From Sycobia sp. Sy_11 (Eukaryota; Arthropoda; Insecta; Hymenoptera; Epichrysomallidae): a stretch of DNA of 64,000 bases. The notes below the pieces were generated by a model, which saw only the letters and a program-made list of their open reading frames with translations, did no database searches and was not told the origin of the DNA. Shown here one piece after another: positions 46,854 through 58,975 of the stretch. The stretch lies in contig JACCIC010000226.1 of NCBI GenBank assembly GCA_018907035.1, forward strand, positions 669,001 to 733,000, in the 5' to 3' direction. Position numbers and translations under genes: made by a program. Numbering within the stretch: the first letter of the stretch is position 1; each line of letters starts with the position of its first letter.

Positions 46854-46897
46854 TAGTCCCTGATGAGGAGCCGTAGTGAGCTCGAAACGTTGGACTA
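46854..46897 (+). ncRNA. Minimal hammerhead ribozyme of the Penelope-like element
   Basis: Stem I TAGTCC (46854-46859) pairs perfectly with GGACTA (46892-46897). The catalytic box CTGATGA is at 46860-46866. Stem II GAGC/GCTC (46868-46871, 46880-46883) closes loop CGTAGTGA with one G (46867) next to it. GAAACGTT (46884-46891) gives the second core strand and a two-base-pair, loopless stem III (AC/GT). Predicted cleavage is after U46891. Short-stem-III hammerheads of this kind are known from Penelope-like elements, where dimers are thought to be the active form. The extra G beside stem II is the only departure I see. Confidence 0.75.
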
Positions 46898-47112
46898 CGT
46901 CTTCAATTAGATAAGGGTGGTGGGGACAGTCAGACTGCACTTTACTAACAAAAAATTTTTTCAGCTAATATTTTATTTTCAGATTAGTCTACGGGGGTGA
47001 ATGTAAATAAGAACAGTCTGACTGTCATTATAATTTTTAATTTAATTTTTAATTTTTTATTTTTATTTTTGTTTTTATTATTTTTGTGTATTGATGTATT
47101 AATGTTAATGTA

Positions 47113-47186
47113 TGGTAATAAGTTAATGTTAATATTGCTGAAATGGATCTCAAATGAGATCTAAAAGGCTTAATAAAAAAAAAAAA
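47113..47186 (+). mobile_element. Tiny poly(A) retroinsertion with 12-bp target-site duplication
   Basis: 74 bp ending GGCTTAATAAAAAAAAAAAA are bounded by AATGTTAATGTA at 47101-47112 and 47187-47198. The insert includes a hairpin GATCTCAAATGAGATC. Its 3' end resembles that of the I-clade LINE at 36.4 kb, suggesting an extremely 5'-truncated copy. Confidence 0.6.
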
Positions 47187-47300
47187 AAATGTTAATGTAG
47201 ATGTGTATTGATGTTGTTACGTATTGTTTTCGATTAATTTGATTGGACTGTAAGATCAATGAAAAAATATTTATTAATTTGTATATAAACAGTCGACAAA

Positions 47301-47770
47301 AGTACAATTAAATTATAATATAATGTTATATGAAAAACATTCAAATAAATAAAAATAATAATAAATGGAAACTCACGTACTACGAATTCAAATTTCAGTT
47401 TTTATTTAACACAAACAAGCTACTATGTAGCTGGACTGACTAAATGCTTTTTTGCTATATTTAATTGCTTTGGAAAGATTCTTTTATTAAAGTTCTTAGA
47501 ATAATATTATTACATAACAGTAGTTTTAAAATGTTAATAAATTGTATCGCGCATCACGTGGTAAACTAATATGCAATAATATTACCTATGGAAATGCCAA
47601 TAAATTTTAAGTGCGACACGTTGCAGTTTTAACAATTCAAATGTTTTCAGTTTGTCTGAATACATAACTTTTGACGTTGTGATGCATCATAGGTATATAA
47701 AAGAGCAATTAGGAACTCTGAAGAAATTATTACAATAACTATTTGAAAAATGAGTGGAAATCCATTAAAT

Positions 47771-47819
<49 letters not shown>

Positions 47820-48763
47820 CTATCCTTACTTATAGCCTCTTTGTACCAATCTCCTCAAAAATTTCGGACACCCGGCCACGTGATTGCTCGCTCTCTTGTC
47901 AGCTTTACCACTTCCTTCAAAAGCTTCCTCTCGAGAGTCATACACGCATCTAAGATACACTCTCGGGACATCGACTTTTACGTAATCCTTTGTCGATTTT
48001 CCATTTGCTCGTCGTCTATTATAGAACCGTCTGAACTTTACTACGTTGTTATCCACGAGCATGCGAGCGTAGTTAAAGCACAATCAGTGGAGACTTGTTT
48101 GCCGTCAAAGTTCCAACTAAGCGGCGAATAGTTTCGCGGGTCGACTTGGCCGAACGACGCACGTGCGATTTTTATTAGCTTGGATTTGTTGTTAAAAATA
48201 TTCATCGAATAAAACTATGAATGTTTGAATCAACATGCTGTTTGATTCACTTAGGAAAAACTTTACTTTTAATGATAAAGCGAAAACATTCATAATGGGT
48301 TTTATCATAATAACATTTTTATAATGATGTATAATAAATCTTTCTTTTAACACATAATTTTTTTCATCATTTTATCAGCACCGTTAATTGTAGCAAAATT
48401 TATTCAATTTAGAAATATTTAAATTTATAGACATTATTTAAAATTTTATTTTTTGAAACTATTAATAATAATTGTATGCACCAAAATTCTCAGATTTCGT
48501 CTAAGCAGTTGCCTATATTCTATATTTAGTTATACTAATTAATAAAAAATATAATTGTATTATTAATAACTGTTCAATAAATACTATTTCAATACAATGA
48601 TCAAAAAATATTTTTTAGTTTCATCACAAATATAACATTACGAATTAATATTACTGTATATTGGCTATTAATATTTAAAGATGCCTAGGTGCATTACTAA
48701 TGTAGACCCAATTAAATTTAAAATAGTGCAAATCATGTGTATTAGGAAATGAAAGGCTTAAAT
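47301..48763. other. Non-coding with (TA)n
   Basis: (TA)n(CA)n at about 47776-47818. The frames at 47.83-48.13 kb on both strands look like chance ORFs in a GC-richer patch. No gene recognised. Confidence 0.4.
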
Positions 48764-48775
48764 AATTATATAATT

Positions 48776-48988
48776 AGGCCTACGATGGCTCAATCGGTAG
48801 AGCGAAGGACTAAAAACTTGGTGATCCGAGTTCAAATCCGGGTCTCGGCCGATTGACACAAGCACCGCTGTAATAATTTACATGTGCTTTGTTTACAAAC
48901 GCATCGTAGACCTCTGTCGCTGATTAGCACCAATATTTGGAAGCATAAATAGAGCGACGTTAAATAACATGAAAAAAAAAAAAAAAAA
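48776..48988 (+). mobile_element. tRNA-derived SINE with intact promoter boxes and 12-bp TSD
   Basis: A tRNA-like head (48776-48850) has an A box, TGGCTCAATCGGTAGAGC, and a B box within GAGTTCAAATCCGGG. The body, GATTGACACAAGCACCGCTG...CGCATCGTAGACCTCTG...GCGACGTTAAATAACATG, ends in poly(A) at 48972-48990. AATTATATAATT occurs at 48764-48775 and again at 48989-49000, a clear target-site duplication. Shared body sequence with 40.43 kb shows a dispersed family; RNA polymerase III would transcribe it. Confidence 0.85.
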
Positions 48989-49000
48989 AATTATATAATT

Positions 49001-49800
49001 TTATAAGTATCTAGTTATATGCTTAATTGTTAAAGACGTATGTTAGTTTTAATATTTCAGTATTAATTAGCTCATATCGTTTTTTTTAACAATATCGTCA
49101 TCTATCATTTTCTAAACGAAAATGTGTATTTTTAAAAAAGAAATATGTTTTTAAAAATGTGAATTAATAATCACATATAAGAAATCAATATATAATAAAT
49201 TATGTGTTATTTAACATGATGCTTGTAAAACATTATTATTGTACCACGCCTTTAAAATTCACAGTTTTTCATAAGCTGCATAAATAATTTTATTGTAAAG
49301 TGAAATATTTTTTCTATTAAATTAATTTACTTGGTATTGAAAGTCCTTTTAGAGATAAAAGCAAAGTTGTGTAAAAATTTAGCTTACTATTGTTCATAAA
49401 ATTTGTTTTCTCTCGCTTGTTCTTCTCCTTTTTTTCTCGTTAGAATTCCACGAGTCAATCAGAAGGAAATCTAGCGAAAATCTAGGTTGTATAGGCTGAA
49501 AAACACGTTGAACAATTATAATTCTTGAAGTTTTCATTTTCAAACTAATTCGCCATTAAGAGAAAAAAGAAAGAAAAAAAAATAAAAGGAAAAACGTATC
49601 TGTCATTCATAAAAATATGCTGAATAATTTGAAACCAAGCGCCGCGTATCCGTCGAAAGTGAAAATGCGGCTCTTCGCCTTCTATATGCTGCAGCGTTGC
49701 GGCGGGGGTGGGGGGAGTCTTGAAACTTTATCCCGTCATAAGACACAGTCCCTTCGAAAGTAAGTTTTTGCTTTTCTTGCAGGTAGCAGGGAGTGAGAGT

Positions 49801-49867
<67 letters not shown>

Positions 49868-50126
49868 CCGGAGTGCGCTAAAAAGAAAATTAATAGGTGG
49901 ACTATATATCTGTATATATACTTCGGCGTCGAAGGAGTTTATTAATAATTTGCATTATATTTCGTGTACACAGTTAATTAAGGAAATTGGAGATGCATTT
50001 ACAGGTTAACAAAATCTTTTGTGAAAAATATTAAGGCAATATTATCGACGATTTAACAATGTACATTTTTGTCAATAAGTTTTCGCACTTTTTGCAATTC
50101 ATGCATACATCACGAAACTGGAAGAG

Positions 50127-50189
<63 letters not shown>

Positions 50190-50919
50190 TATTATCGCCT
50201 AAGCGTCCGCGCGAGAATTCTAAACTTACGCGCGCACCATCCAAGATGAACGCGCGTTATTAAATTGCCCCTGAGCAAACGGAAAGTTCGTCTTCCTTTA
50301 TATGCGCATTATTCTCGAAATTGGATTTATTGTGCACGCGCATGTGTCACTGGAGAAGCGCGGGATCATCGCAATGCGAGAGGCTCTTCGACGTCCGGTA
50401 GATATCTCTCTGAGTCTCCTCTATCTCCATCACCCGTTCGAATTTTTTGGTTATTGTTTTATTGAATTTTTTGCCTCTTTTGATTCCGCGCTCTTAATGC
50501 ACTCTCTTAATTCTAGGCAATGGATTGGCTCGATTGACAACACGACACTGCTCTCTCTCTCCTTCTAACTGTTTTATTTTCTTGTTTCGTAAGTTTCTAA
50601 ATTGAACTTATATGCCCCGAGAACTATTCCCACTGAGATCATTTTAATACATATAAGTATGTGCATTATAATGCAATCGAACTGCACGTACACAAAACGC
50701 GAAGTGCCTCGCAATGGATTTCATTGCTTTGCACGAAAAAAACAGAAGTACAAAAATAGCGTTATTTTTTTTTTTTATGAACGATGCATGCAATGCTAAC
50801 ACTGGTGAGTTCTCCTACTTAGAGCTGATTAATTTGTCAGAATGTACATAGAATTATTAATGTTGTTCAAAGATGAACTTTTAAATAAAAAATTAAAAAT
50901 TGTACTTATGTCGAATGTT
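49001..50919. other. Non-coding with GA microsatellites
   Basis: (GA)n at about 49796-49867 and 50123-50190. The frames around 50.1-50.57 kb are partly repeat-derived and have no recognisable domain. Confidence 0.4.
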
Positions 50920-51336
50920 TTAGATTAAATTAATAAATATTTTTATTAGTTTTGCAGTCCTTATACTATAATTCATTATACTAATATAATAGCAGACAGA
51001 CTGTCTTTGTTTACAATCATCACCAAACAATCTGAAATAGAAATTACTACTAAAAATAAAATTAAATTAGAGTAAAAATTAAAAATAATAAAAACAAGCT
51101 ATATTCTATGCTAGAAAAATCAACCTGATTATCTCCACCACCTTAAATTTCATTTTTCTTTTGACACCAAAAGTTTCGAACCGCTATGGTTCATCTTCAA
51201 GGACTTAATCTAATTTAATTTTATTTTTAGTAGTAATTTCTATTTGAGATTCTTTGGGGGAGTTTATAAAGAAGGATAGTTTGCCGTCATTATTTTATTA
51301 TAATATATGATAGTATAAAGACTGTAAGACCGATAA
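50920..51336. repeat. Penelope-like termini, inverted (snap-back) pair, older copy
   Basis: The minus-oriented arm has TAATAAATATTTTTATTAGT, TTGCAGTCC, ACAATCATCACCAAACAATC, and a hammerhead-derived core read on minus at 51166-51206 (CTTGAAGATGAACCATAGCG then GTTCGAAAC). The plus-oriented arm returns with TTGAGATTCTTTGGGGGAG and AGACTGTAAGACCGATAATA. Confidence 0.55.
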
Positions 51337-52344
51337 TAGTACATTCTGAAACATGGGAGAAAAATAGGCATTTTCCGACAAGGGTATGTTTTCCGCCCGA
51401 GCGAAGCAAGAGCGTCAAATTACCCAAGTCCGAAAACGCCTTTGCTCCCGTGTGTGACATAGTATTTTCCCATACGAGGGTGCGTTTTCTTTTCTCAAAG
51501 AAATACACAAAAAATCGAATGTCAAATTCACAGAATCAAACAATGTCAAATCCCCGCAACCATGTGTTAGTCATGCTTAGATAGAGTGAGCAGGTATAAT
51601 ATCTAAAGGTCCAGATGATACTCGCTCCGAAATAAGTTGCCCTAACAAAACGTGTAATTCGTTGAATTTGAAAAAAATACAATATTATCGGTTTTTTCTT
51701 AAGATTATTCCTGTAATTTATTTGAATTTCATAATATTAAATTAAATTATTTCCTCTTATTTGAAAATTAATAAAATAATGTTAAAAAGAGATGTTGGAT
51801 CGGGAATTGGGGGTGCACGGGGCGAAGCCCCCGCCGGGGGTTGGGCGGAGCTCCCCCCTTTTTAAAAATAACAAAGACTAATCAATTGAAGATTATAAGT
51901 TTCTTAATAATCTACTCTAAAATTAAAATTTAAACAAACTTAATAGCATAATAAATAGAATTTAAAATTAAAACTAATTAAAAATAAGATATAGATAATT
52001 TTTAATACTTAAAAAACATTATAAGAATTTTTATAATAAAGTTCACATAGAATATAAATTTTATTTTATTTAAAAATCCCGAATACCTGACTCAAAGTGC
52101 AAAAAACGGTCGAGTCCGCGGTCGAGACGTTACGCAGGCACGCAAAACTGAGAATCCTACCGGACTACACGGTTTTGTTCATTTACTTTTCCTCCCAAGG
52201 GAGAAAACGTAAAATTCTGCATTTTGCCTCGAATTTCGCCTCGAATGCAGGCAAAATATTTATCAATTTAAAATAAAGAAATTTGATAAACGTTTGAAAA
52301 CATTGGATATATACGAGAAAACGTTTTAATAAAAATTACTATAT
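51337..52344. other. Unassigned repeat-like region with GC-rich hairpins
   Basis: CCGCCCGAGCGAAGCAAGAG near 51387 and CGGGGCGAAGCCCCCGCCGG + GGGTTGGGCGGAGCTCCCCC near 51818-51857 form strong self-complementary GC islands in AT-rich DNA, a style typical of dispersed repeats. No ORF or defined ends. Confidence 0.35.
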
Positions 52345-53262
52345 ATTTGCGAGAAGCAAGACCAGAGATTCTGATTCTTCGCCAGATGAGGTCGTTTAAT
52401 TTTCACTTCGTGGCTCAAACGTTACAATAAGTCTGCGTAGTATTGACCAGTCATAGTTTTACCCTTTTCAACGTAATCAATGTATATAATACTTCTTGTA
52501 TCCCAAAAAACAGTAGCTATAACCTTGTTCGCCGAAAAAATTGGTTTTGCCTTCTTTGGAGTTGGTTCCCCTGGTCCAATCCACTGTTTAGACTGTTGTT
52601 TGGTTTCAGGAGTGTAGTGGTGGACCCAAGTTTTGTCAACGGTCACAAATCGACGCAAAAATTCGCTTGGATTACGCTTATACAACGCTATTTTGGCGCT
52701 AGAAATGTTATTTCGAATCAATTTTTGGTCGACTGTTAGCAATCGCGGCACCCATCTTGCACAGAGCTTTTCCATATATAAATGTTTGTGCAAAATATTT
52801 TCTACACGTTCATATAACATCTTACAGGTCTCATATATCACACGCACTTTTAATCTGCAGTCTTTCAGCACTATTTGATAGATTTTTTTGAGCATATCTG
52901 GAATTGTGACCTCCATGGGGCATCCTGAGCGAGGCTCATCAGAGGTACTCACACGACCCTTTTTAAACTCGGAAACCCACTGCTTAACAGTTGAATATGA
53001 TGGGGAGGATGTCCCAAGTGTTGAGTCCATCTCTTCTTTAATTTCCTTCACCGTTAATCCCTTCAAATAAAAGTATTTGATGACAGCACGATTTTCTAGC
53101 TTTTCCAGTTTTACGAAAAACACAGAGGCGTCTTGTTCAGCGTGCTATCAAACCTAAACTAACATGGCGATCGGATTGAAACTATACCTACAAGCTATCT
53201 AAGGATGGTACTATAGAACGCCACCTCAAGGTAGGCCTAGTAGCGCTATCTCTTTACTTATC
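52345..53262 (-). mobile_element. Mariner copy B, 3'-truncated transposase
   Basis: On the minus strand, from TTGATAAGT near 53260, the 5' UTR matches copy A. The open frame (52422-53123) runs KLEKLENRAVIKYFYLKGLT, DSTLGTSSPSYSTVKQW, FVTVDKTWVHHYTPE (first catalytic Asp), VFWDTRSI and MTGQYYADLL, then TAA. The register continues as KIKRPHLAK to about 52360, where homology ends before the HHDN block. The second and third catalytic Asp are therefore missing. The frame is cleaner than copy A. Confidence 0.9.
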
Positions 53263-53412
53263 AATCCACCCTCGTGAATCGATTATGCAATAATATAGCA
53301 TACCTAAATTTATCATAGTAAATTTTATACTATGCGTAGTAAATTTTCTCGCTTTTCTGAAGATCCTTCCCTTAAACATTAACGCAAAACTATTTATATA
53401 CTTCTGTATGTC

Positions 53413-53476
<64 letters not shown>

Positions 53477-53665
53477 GACACAACGAAACACATTCACTTA
53501 GCGCGAAAATAGCCCCCGCGTCTAAAGTGCTTACTTAAAAGGAACCTTCTCTTACTTCGAAGCTTTCAGTTCTCAAAGACGCGAGGTCGTTTCTACTCGT
53601 AATCATTGAGCCCGACCTAGCGACTATAAGAAGTAGCTATAAGAAGAAGAAAGAGCGAAAGGGAA

Positions 53666-53722
<57 letters not shown>

Positions 53723-55568
53723 TAGTCGTACAAGGCATTCAGAAAATTCATCTCGCCGTCTATCAGTCCCAACCCCACTCCGTCTCACCCTGAATGCCGT
53801 AGATAAACCCAAATTTTCGTGCCGCGCGCAGACTTTCGATGCATTCGCACCGCATCGTAGTCGATTGCTGGCCTGCGCCGATAAGCCGCCGCGCGAATGT
53901 GCGGGAGGAGCACCTAAAAGCGAAGACCCCAAGTCAAGCACGTTTACTTTGCGTATCTATACACAGGACGAGCATCCGCCCGCGCGCGCACGAGGAGTGG
54001 GAGATGTCTTTACGCATTGGACCGAGCACAAAGGCTTGTATCGAAGCCGTAGAAGGGTTATCGTTTGGTTGGGGAAGAGGGGGCCGACAATTTATGCGCG
54101 AGGTGAATGAGGCTTCAACGATATCTAGAGTGATCTTCGTATTGGATCTCATACCAAAACGAGATCGTGTAAAGAAGTTTCAAGTTAAAACCGAGTACCA
54201 AGATACATAAGAATAATGATCTTGGCAAGATTTTTTAAGCAGATGGAGAAAATGGCACTGCTAGCACTGTTTGTTGGGAACGGATAGAATTAAAGATTAC
54301 TACAATCATCTTAACTACATTATGTTATTTAACATCTGTAATTGATTGACTGTTTAATTATCATTTATATCGTTATTAATATACGCACTGAATTTAATCC
54401 TCAGAACGTTATAATGAAGTAATAACAATTACATTGAGTTTCACCAATGTAGTATTTATAATGTAATTATATATTAAGATGTACTTCAGTGATCGATTTA
54501 TCTCCTGGAGAGAAGATTCACGACATCGAAGATAGCATTCGACGTTATCTATACATTCACCTTGTTCGAGACAGAGTTTAACTTTTATAATTTTACACCT
54601 TTATGTATTATATTAAAAAATCTTAAGAAAATTGTTCTCAAGAATTATAACCAGGAGAAAAATCTGGAACTTTTTCATAAGAATAAAGAGAAGTTCAAGG
54701 AATGATTGTAGTGTCAAATTGGTCAGTACAGCCTTGGTGCCCATTTTCGTAAGAAATATTAATTTTTTGATCTCCACTATTCACTCTAAAATTGATTCAT
54801 TAAATCTTTGTAATATGAAACCACATCGCCTTTGGACTAATTATATTCTTGTTGCAAGAAGTACTAAAAACTTTCATATAAAACTAGATCTTCCATATAA
54901 AAATATTTGCTGATAGAATTACAAATATTCGAATATTTAGAAATAAAACGTTGTTTTATTAATAAAATATTTATAAATAAAATATGTTTGTCTAGACCTA
55001 ATATGAGAATTCACTTAAGATACTAAAGAACAAATTTCAGCCTTTTTGGCATTACCATACGACATTATCTAAACATTTACTCGGATAAAAATTATTTATT
55101 AAGGGTACGATAAATCAATCAAAAGTACAGAGAAATTATTTGATCGTATAAAGCCAGCGAAGAAAAGTAATGTACAATCATTAATATCGTTGACCTGACG
55201 CGAAAACGTTAATCTTGAGCGAATTTTTTCCTTCTCTATATATGAGTGAAGGTAATAGAAATAAAAGGGCTTCAGTTGAAATCTTATAGTTATTTGATAT
55301 AATTCCAGTAAATATATGTATATAGGTATATTACTAGAATGCGAGTGTAATAACAACCACTAATGCAGCGTACTTTAAAGCGCGTAAATATGATAATGAA
55401 GGCGTGTGCGTACGGCGCCAAGTATGTGTGTTTTTGCGATTCCGTTTTGTTCCGTCTTTGTTCATTCGTTTTATTGTACTGGTTCGTTAAATAAACACCT
55501 ATATTGAGAGTGAATGCTGATGGGATTGCATTCATTTCACCACTCAACGTCTTTACTTATATATATAT
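53263..55568. other. Non-coding with microsatellites
   Basis: (TA)n at about 53416-53473 and (GA)n at 53668-53720. A GC-richer segment (53740-54110) is open on both strands but no frame has a domain, signal peptide or splice context, so no gene is called. Confidence 0.35.
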
Positions 55569-55829
55569 ACTAGCACCCCCCGTCTCGGCTTCGCCCGAGA
55601 TAATAATTTAACCGATTTCATAAGCAATTCAATAATATCTAAGTAAAAAGTATTCTATACATAAAAATCTATATTAATATAAATAATTGACCGTAATTTA
55701 CCTATCGTCGCTTCTGTATATACAATATGTATATACAGAATGTACAACCGTATTTAATACACACACGTATACATATTACATACGGCATCTATAAGGAAAA
55801 TTGTACTTTTGAGTTCGAACGGTAAAAAA

Positions 55830-56215
55830 AGATGTCCAAATGTCTCGAGACGAAGTTTATAGAGTATCATGTTCGGAATATAGAACATGTCTCGGGACGA
55901 CTGCTATAGAGAGTTTTGTGTTGGGAAGGTAGAATACGACGTCCAGGTATCCCAGGACGACTTTTACTGGGAGTGTGCGTGTTTGAACGATAAAAAATTA
56001 ATCTCTTTATAGAAGCATCTTAAACACTCCCCGTCGAAGTCGTTCCAAAACATCCCGACATCTGATCCTACTATCCAAACACGAAATTCCCCGTGCAAAT
56101 CGTCCCGTCATACCTGGACATCGTCTTCTACAAACTAAACACGGTATTCCCCGTAGAAGCCGTCCCGACATACCTAAACATCGTGTCCTACCAACTAAAC
56201 ACGATAACGGCAACG
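55830..56215. repeat. 60-bp minisatellite in head-to-head arrangement
   Basis: About 2.5 units (55830-55985) carry GACGTCCAGGTATCCCAGGA-type sequence on plus, and about 3 units (56020-56215) carry its complement (CCCGACATACCTAAACATCG). Units of 60 bp give 20-residue periodic frames (RGIPCLVCRRRCPGMTGR and variants on minus), a by-product of length divisible by three. The same units occur at 23.24-23.46 kb. Confidence 0.65.
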
Positions 56216-56324
56216 GAATATCGTAATCAACCGCCTGTATACGCCAATACAATATTTCTCAGTAGAAACCGTATGTCAAATGTGTATATATCTTATATAC
56301 CATATAATCTACATACTATACATG

Positions 56325-56490
<166 letters not shown>

Positions 56491-56690
56491 TATAGTATAT
56501 ACATTATAAATCGTTGGTAAAGTGATTACCTAATTTGCCAATTTTTTATATTTTTGTCGAATTTGCAAAAAAAAAAAAATAAATAGCCTATGACCTGACT
56601 GTGTAGAACACGATCGGTTCAGTAGTTTCGGACTTTATCCAGGACAAACAAACACACATATATTCATTTTTATATATATATATATAGATA

Positions 56691-56699
56691 GAAATAGAT

Positions 56700-56748
<49 letters not shown>

Positions 56749-58619
56749 TAGATTATATTATATATTTATATAATATATCATTATTTTATATATTTATATA
56801 CAAAGTGCGACAATGTTAGTCAGACAACGGATAAGTATTGCTAATATTACCTCTAAGTATAGGCCAATTCTTAAATAACTTCTACATCAATCATGTGCAA
56901 GATAAACATTTTTAAATGGTTTAAATTTATTAATAACAAGTTTCATAACATCAGCGGCATTAACCAACGGTAAAACCGTCTAATCTCTCAGATAAGGGCC
57001 TTAATACTCCCATTACTATATACTGGAAAAATCCAAATTTCAATACATAATTGAACAATAAGTATAAATATAACCCTCTTAATTGCAGTTTTATTATTCA
57101 CGATTCAGTTTGTCTGAACATCTTTTATTCAAATTCCAAAATCGAGGATGCATCTTCTTGAATAACCGTGAATAACTTTTTTGGATTCCTTAAAAACATT
57201 AAGAATTTCAGTCGAAAACCGATTAAAGCTGCATCAATACAGACTTTCAGGCGTTGGATAATAGAGGTATTAGATGAAGCAGATATAAAAATTCAATTTC
57301 CTAAATTGCCTCACGTGTCATGCGTTTACCTCTGGAGTTGAAAAACTTTTTTTCAAAATTGTATGATAAGTAAATCATTATTAACAATTAATGATTTGTA
57401 ATGTATATTATACATTTATTATATATGTATTACTTATCAAGTAATAATAACTCAATATAAAAAAACTGTATTAAAAAGTATGTGTTCGAGCACACGGTCA
57501 GTAGCTGCGTGCGCACGCGCTGGAAACTGAAATGCATCAGCTCCGTTCGCTGTCCGAATTTTCTTCCGACATAAAATTTTATTATGGGAAAATAAATTCT
57601 TTGAGAGGGAGACCAGCATTTCAATATATATTTATATAGATATAAATAATAACGATCCCTATGAGGGTGCAATTGTACGCTCACGCGGCCTGCATGTGCG
57701 CCGTCCTTACTTGCCACGCCCAGGGCGAAGTATGGTCTCCTTGGGAGCATAGTCCTCGGAGCAGGTATAGCCCTCCACTCTTTCTGCTTAGGTATCAAGC
57801 TAATTTAATAATTCAAGAGATTCAAGACGGCACTTCATTCATGACCGTTGGTTAAGTTTGTACTCGTCGTGTTGTGTGCATCTCTTGAGCCGTTTATTCA
57901 TGTTTAACTATCCTTTTCTTATTGCGTGTTGTGCAATATACGTATAAATCGCGCGGCGCCTAAATATTATATTTCGGTTTCCTATGTGTGGTCTTCGTTA
58001 ATTGTGAGTCGCGTATATAATTGTATTTGTATGTTCCGCTGTTCGTGTATAAGCGTATCTGTTTATGTATAAGTTTATTGGTTCGTGTATAAGCTTATCT
58101 ATTTGTGTGTATAAAAATTCACTTGGCACATCAGCGGGAGAGGGGCTTTGTCTTGTGGAGATACTGCCGTTTGCATATTTCCGAGGGTGTTCCCCGTGGC
58201 ACTTGTGCCCAGTGACTACCGTCTTGGCAAGGATTGAACCCGTTCCCGAGGCGTTGGGGCCAAGACGCAGAGCAGAAGGTACAGCGGAACATCCCTCCTC
58301 CATTGACCTTACCAGCCCTACGAACATTGGTGTGTTCGCAGAGCGGCTAAAACTGTGTGGCACACGAGTACTCCGACAATTTGTCAGATTTAATATTTAA
58401 GAGCGCTCGTTCTTTTATTTAAGGTATACCGACGCGTACTGATAGTACTTTTAAATTTGTCATAATAGACGGCTTTTTCCTCCTCTCTTCAAGAGGAGGT
58501 TTTTTACGCTAGTTTCTAATAAATATTATCGTAGTATAGTAGTATATAACTTATATTATTAATTTTTTGCACCCGATCCCATAATTCCTCGAATTCATGA
58601 CTTTTATCAAATCATAATA
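56691..58619. other. Non-coding sequence
   Basis: TA-rich to 56770; GC-richer segments at 57660-57800 and 58130-58390 have open frames without domains. A strong hairpin CCTCCTCT/AGAGGAGG lies at about 58478-58499. No gene recognised. Confidence 0.35.
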
Positions 58620-58645
58620 AATTATTATTATTGTTCCTGTTATTA

Positions 58646-58706
<61 letters not shown>

Positions 58707-58712
58707 GATTAT
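58620..58712. repeat. (ATT)n microsatellite at the LINE 3' end
   Basis: About 25 ATT units. On the minus strand they follow the CCGTAAAAAAAAAAA tail of the R1-clade LINE. Confidence 0.9.
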
Positions 58713-58975
58713 TTTTTTTTTTACGGAGTCTGTGAATGCTGTTTATGCATCTCCGATGGTCGTTCAGCAAGAATGATCCTGAAAAACGACCACCGGAGTA
58801 TGTGCGACTCGACAGAAAACACATGTCACTACGCACTAAACACATATCTCTGTATTGCACCGACACCAGCCCGGAACTGTTATACACATTACTTCAGCCT
58901 GGGCGGCAGTCCTTGCGTGGTCATTTCACGTTCATATCTTTCATTCCAGATTCTCATGCATACTCGATATTACAT

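Larger units (their letters stand above)
46689..47300 (+). repeat. Penelope-like element 3' terminal region (pseudo-LTR)
   Basis: After the ORF come a GGGTATATATAGATTAGAAT leader, a hammerhead motif, GTGGGGACAGTCAGACTGCA, CAGATTAGTCTACGGGGGTG, a T-rich stretch and GATTGGACTGTAAGATCAAT, followed by AAAATATTTATTAATTTG and the AGTCGACAAAAGTACAATTA flank. This block defines the family; its pieces are scattered through the window. It is split by a small insertion at 47113-47186. Confidence 0.75.

Noticed and set aside
48776..48850. A functional tRNA gene
   Set aside because: A and B boxes are present, but the head is followed by a SINE body, a poly(A) tail and a 12-bp target duplication, and a related body occurs at 40.43 kb.
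53624..54210. Overlapping ORFs on both strands near 53.9 kb as a host gene
   Set aside because: Open on both strands because of GC content; one runs through a GA microsatellite; no domain, signal peptide or splice context seen.
56007..56252. Cys/Arg-rich protein with 20-residue repeats
   Set aside because: The periodicity comes from a 60-bp minisatellite that appears elsewhere in non-coding context and in the opposite orientation; no start context or splice signals.
58470..58508. Rho-independent bacterial-type terminator (CCTCCTCT hairpin followed by TTTTTT)
   Set aside because: The window is clearly animal DNA with spliceosomal introns; a short hairpin plus T-run is expected by chance in 64 kb.
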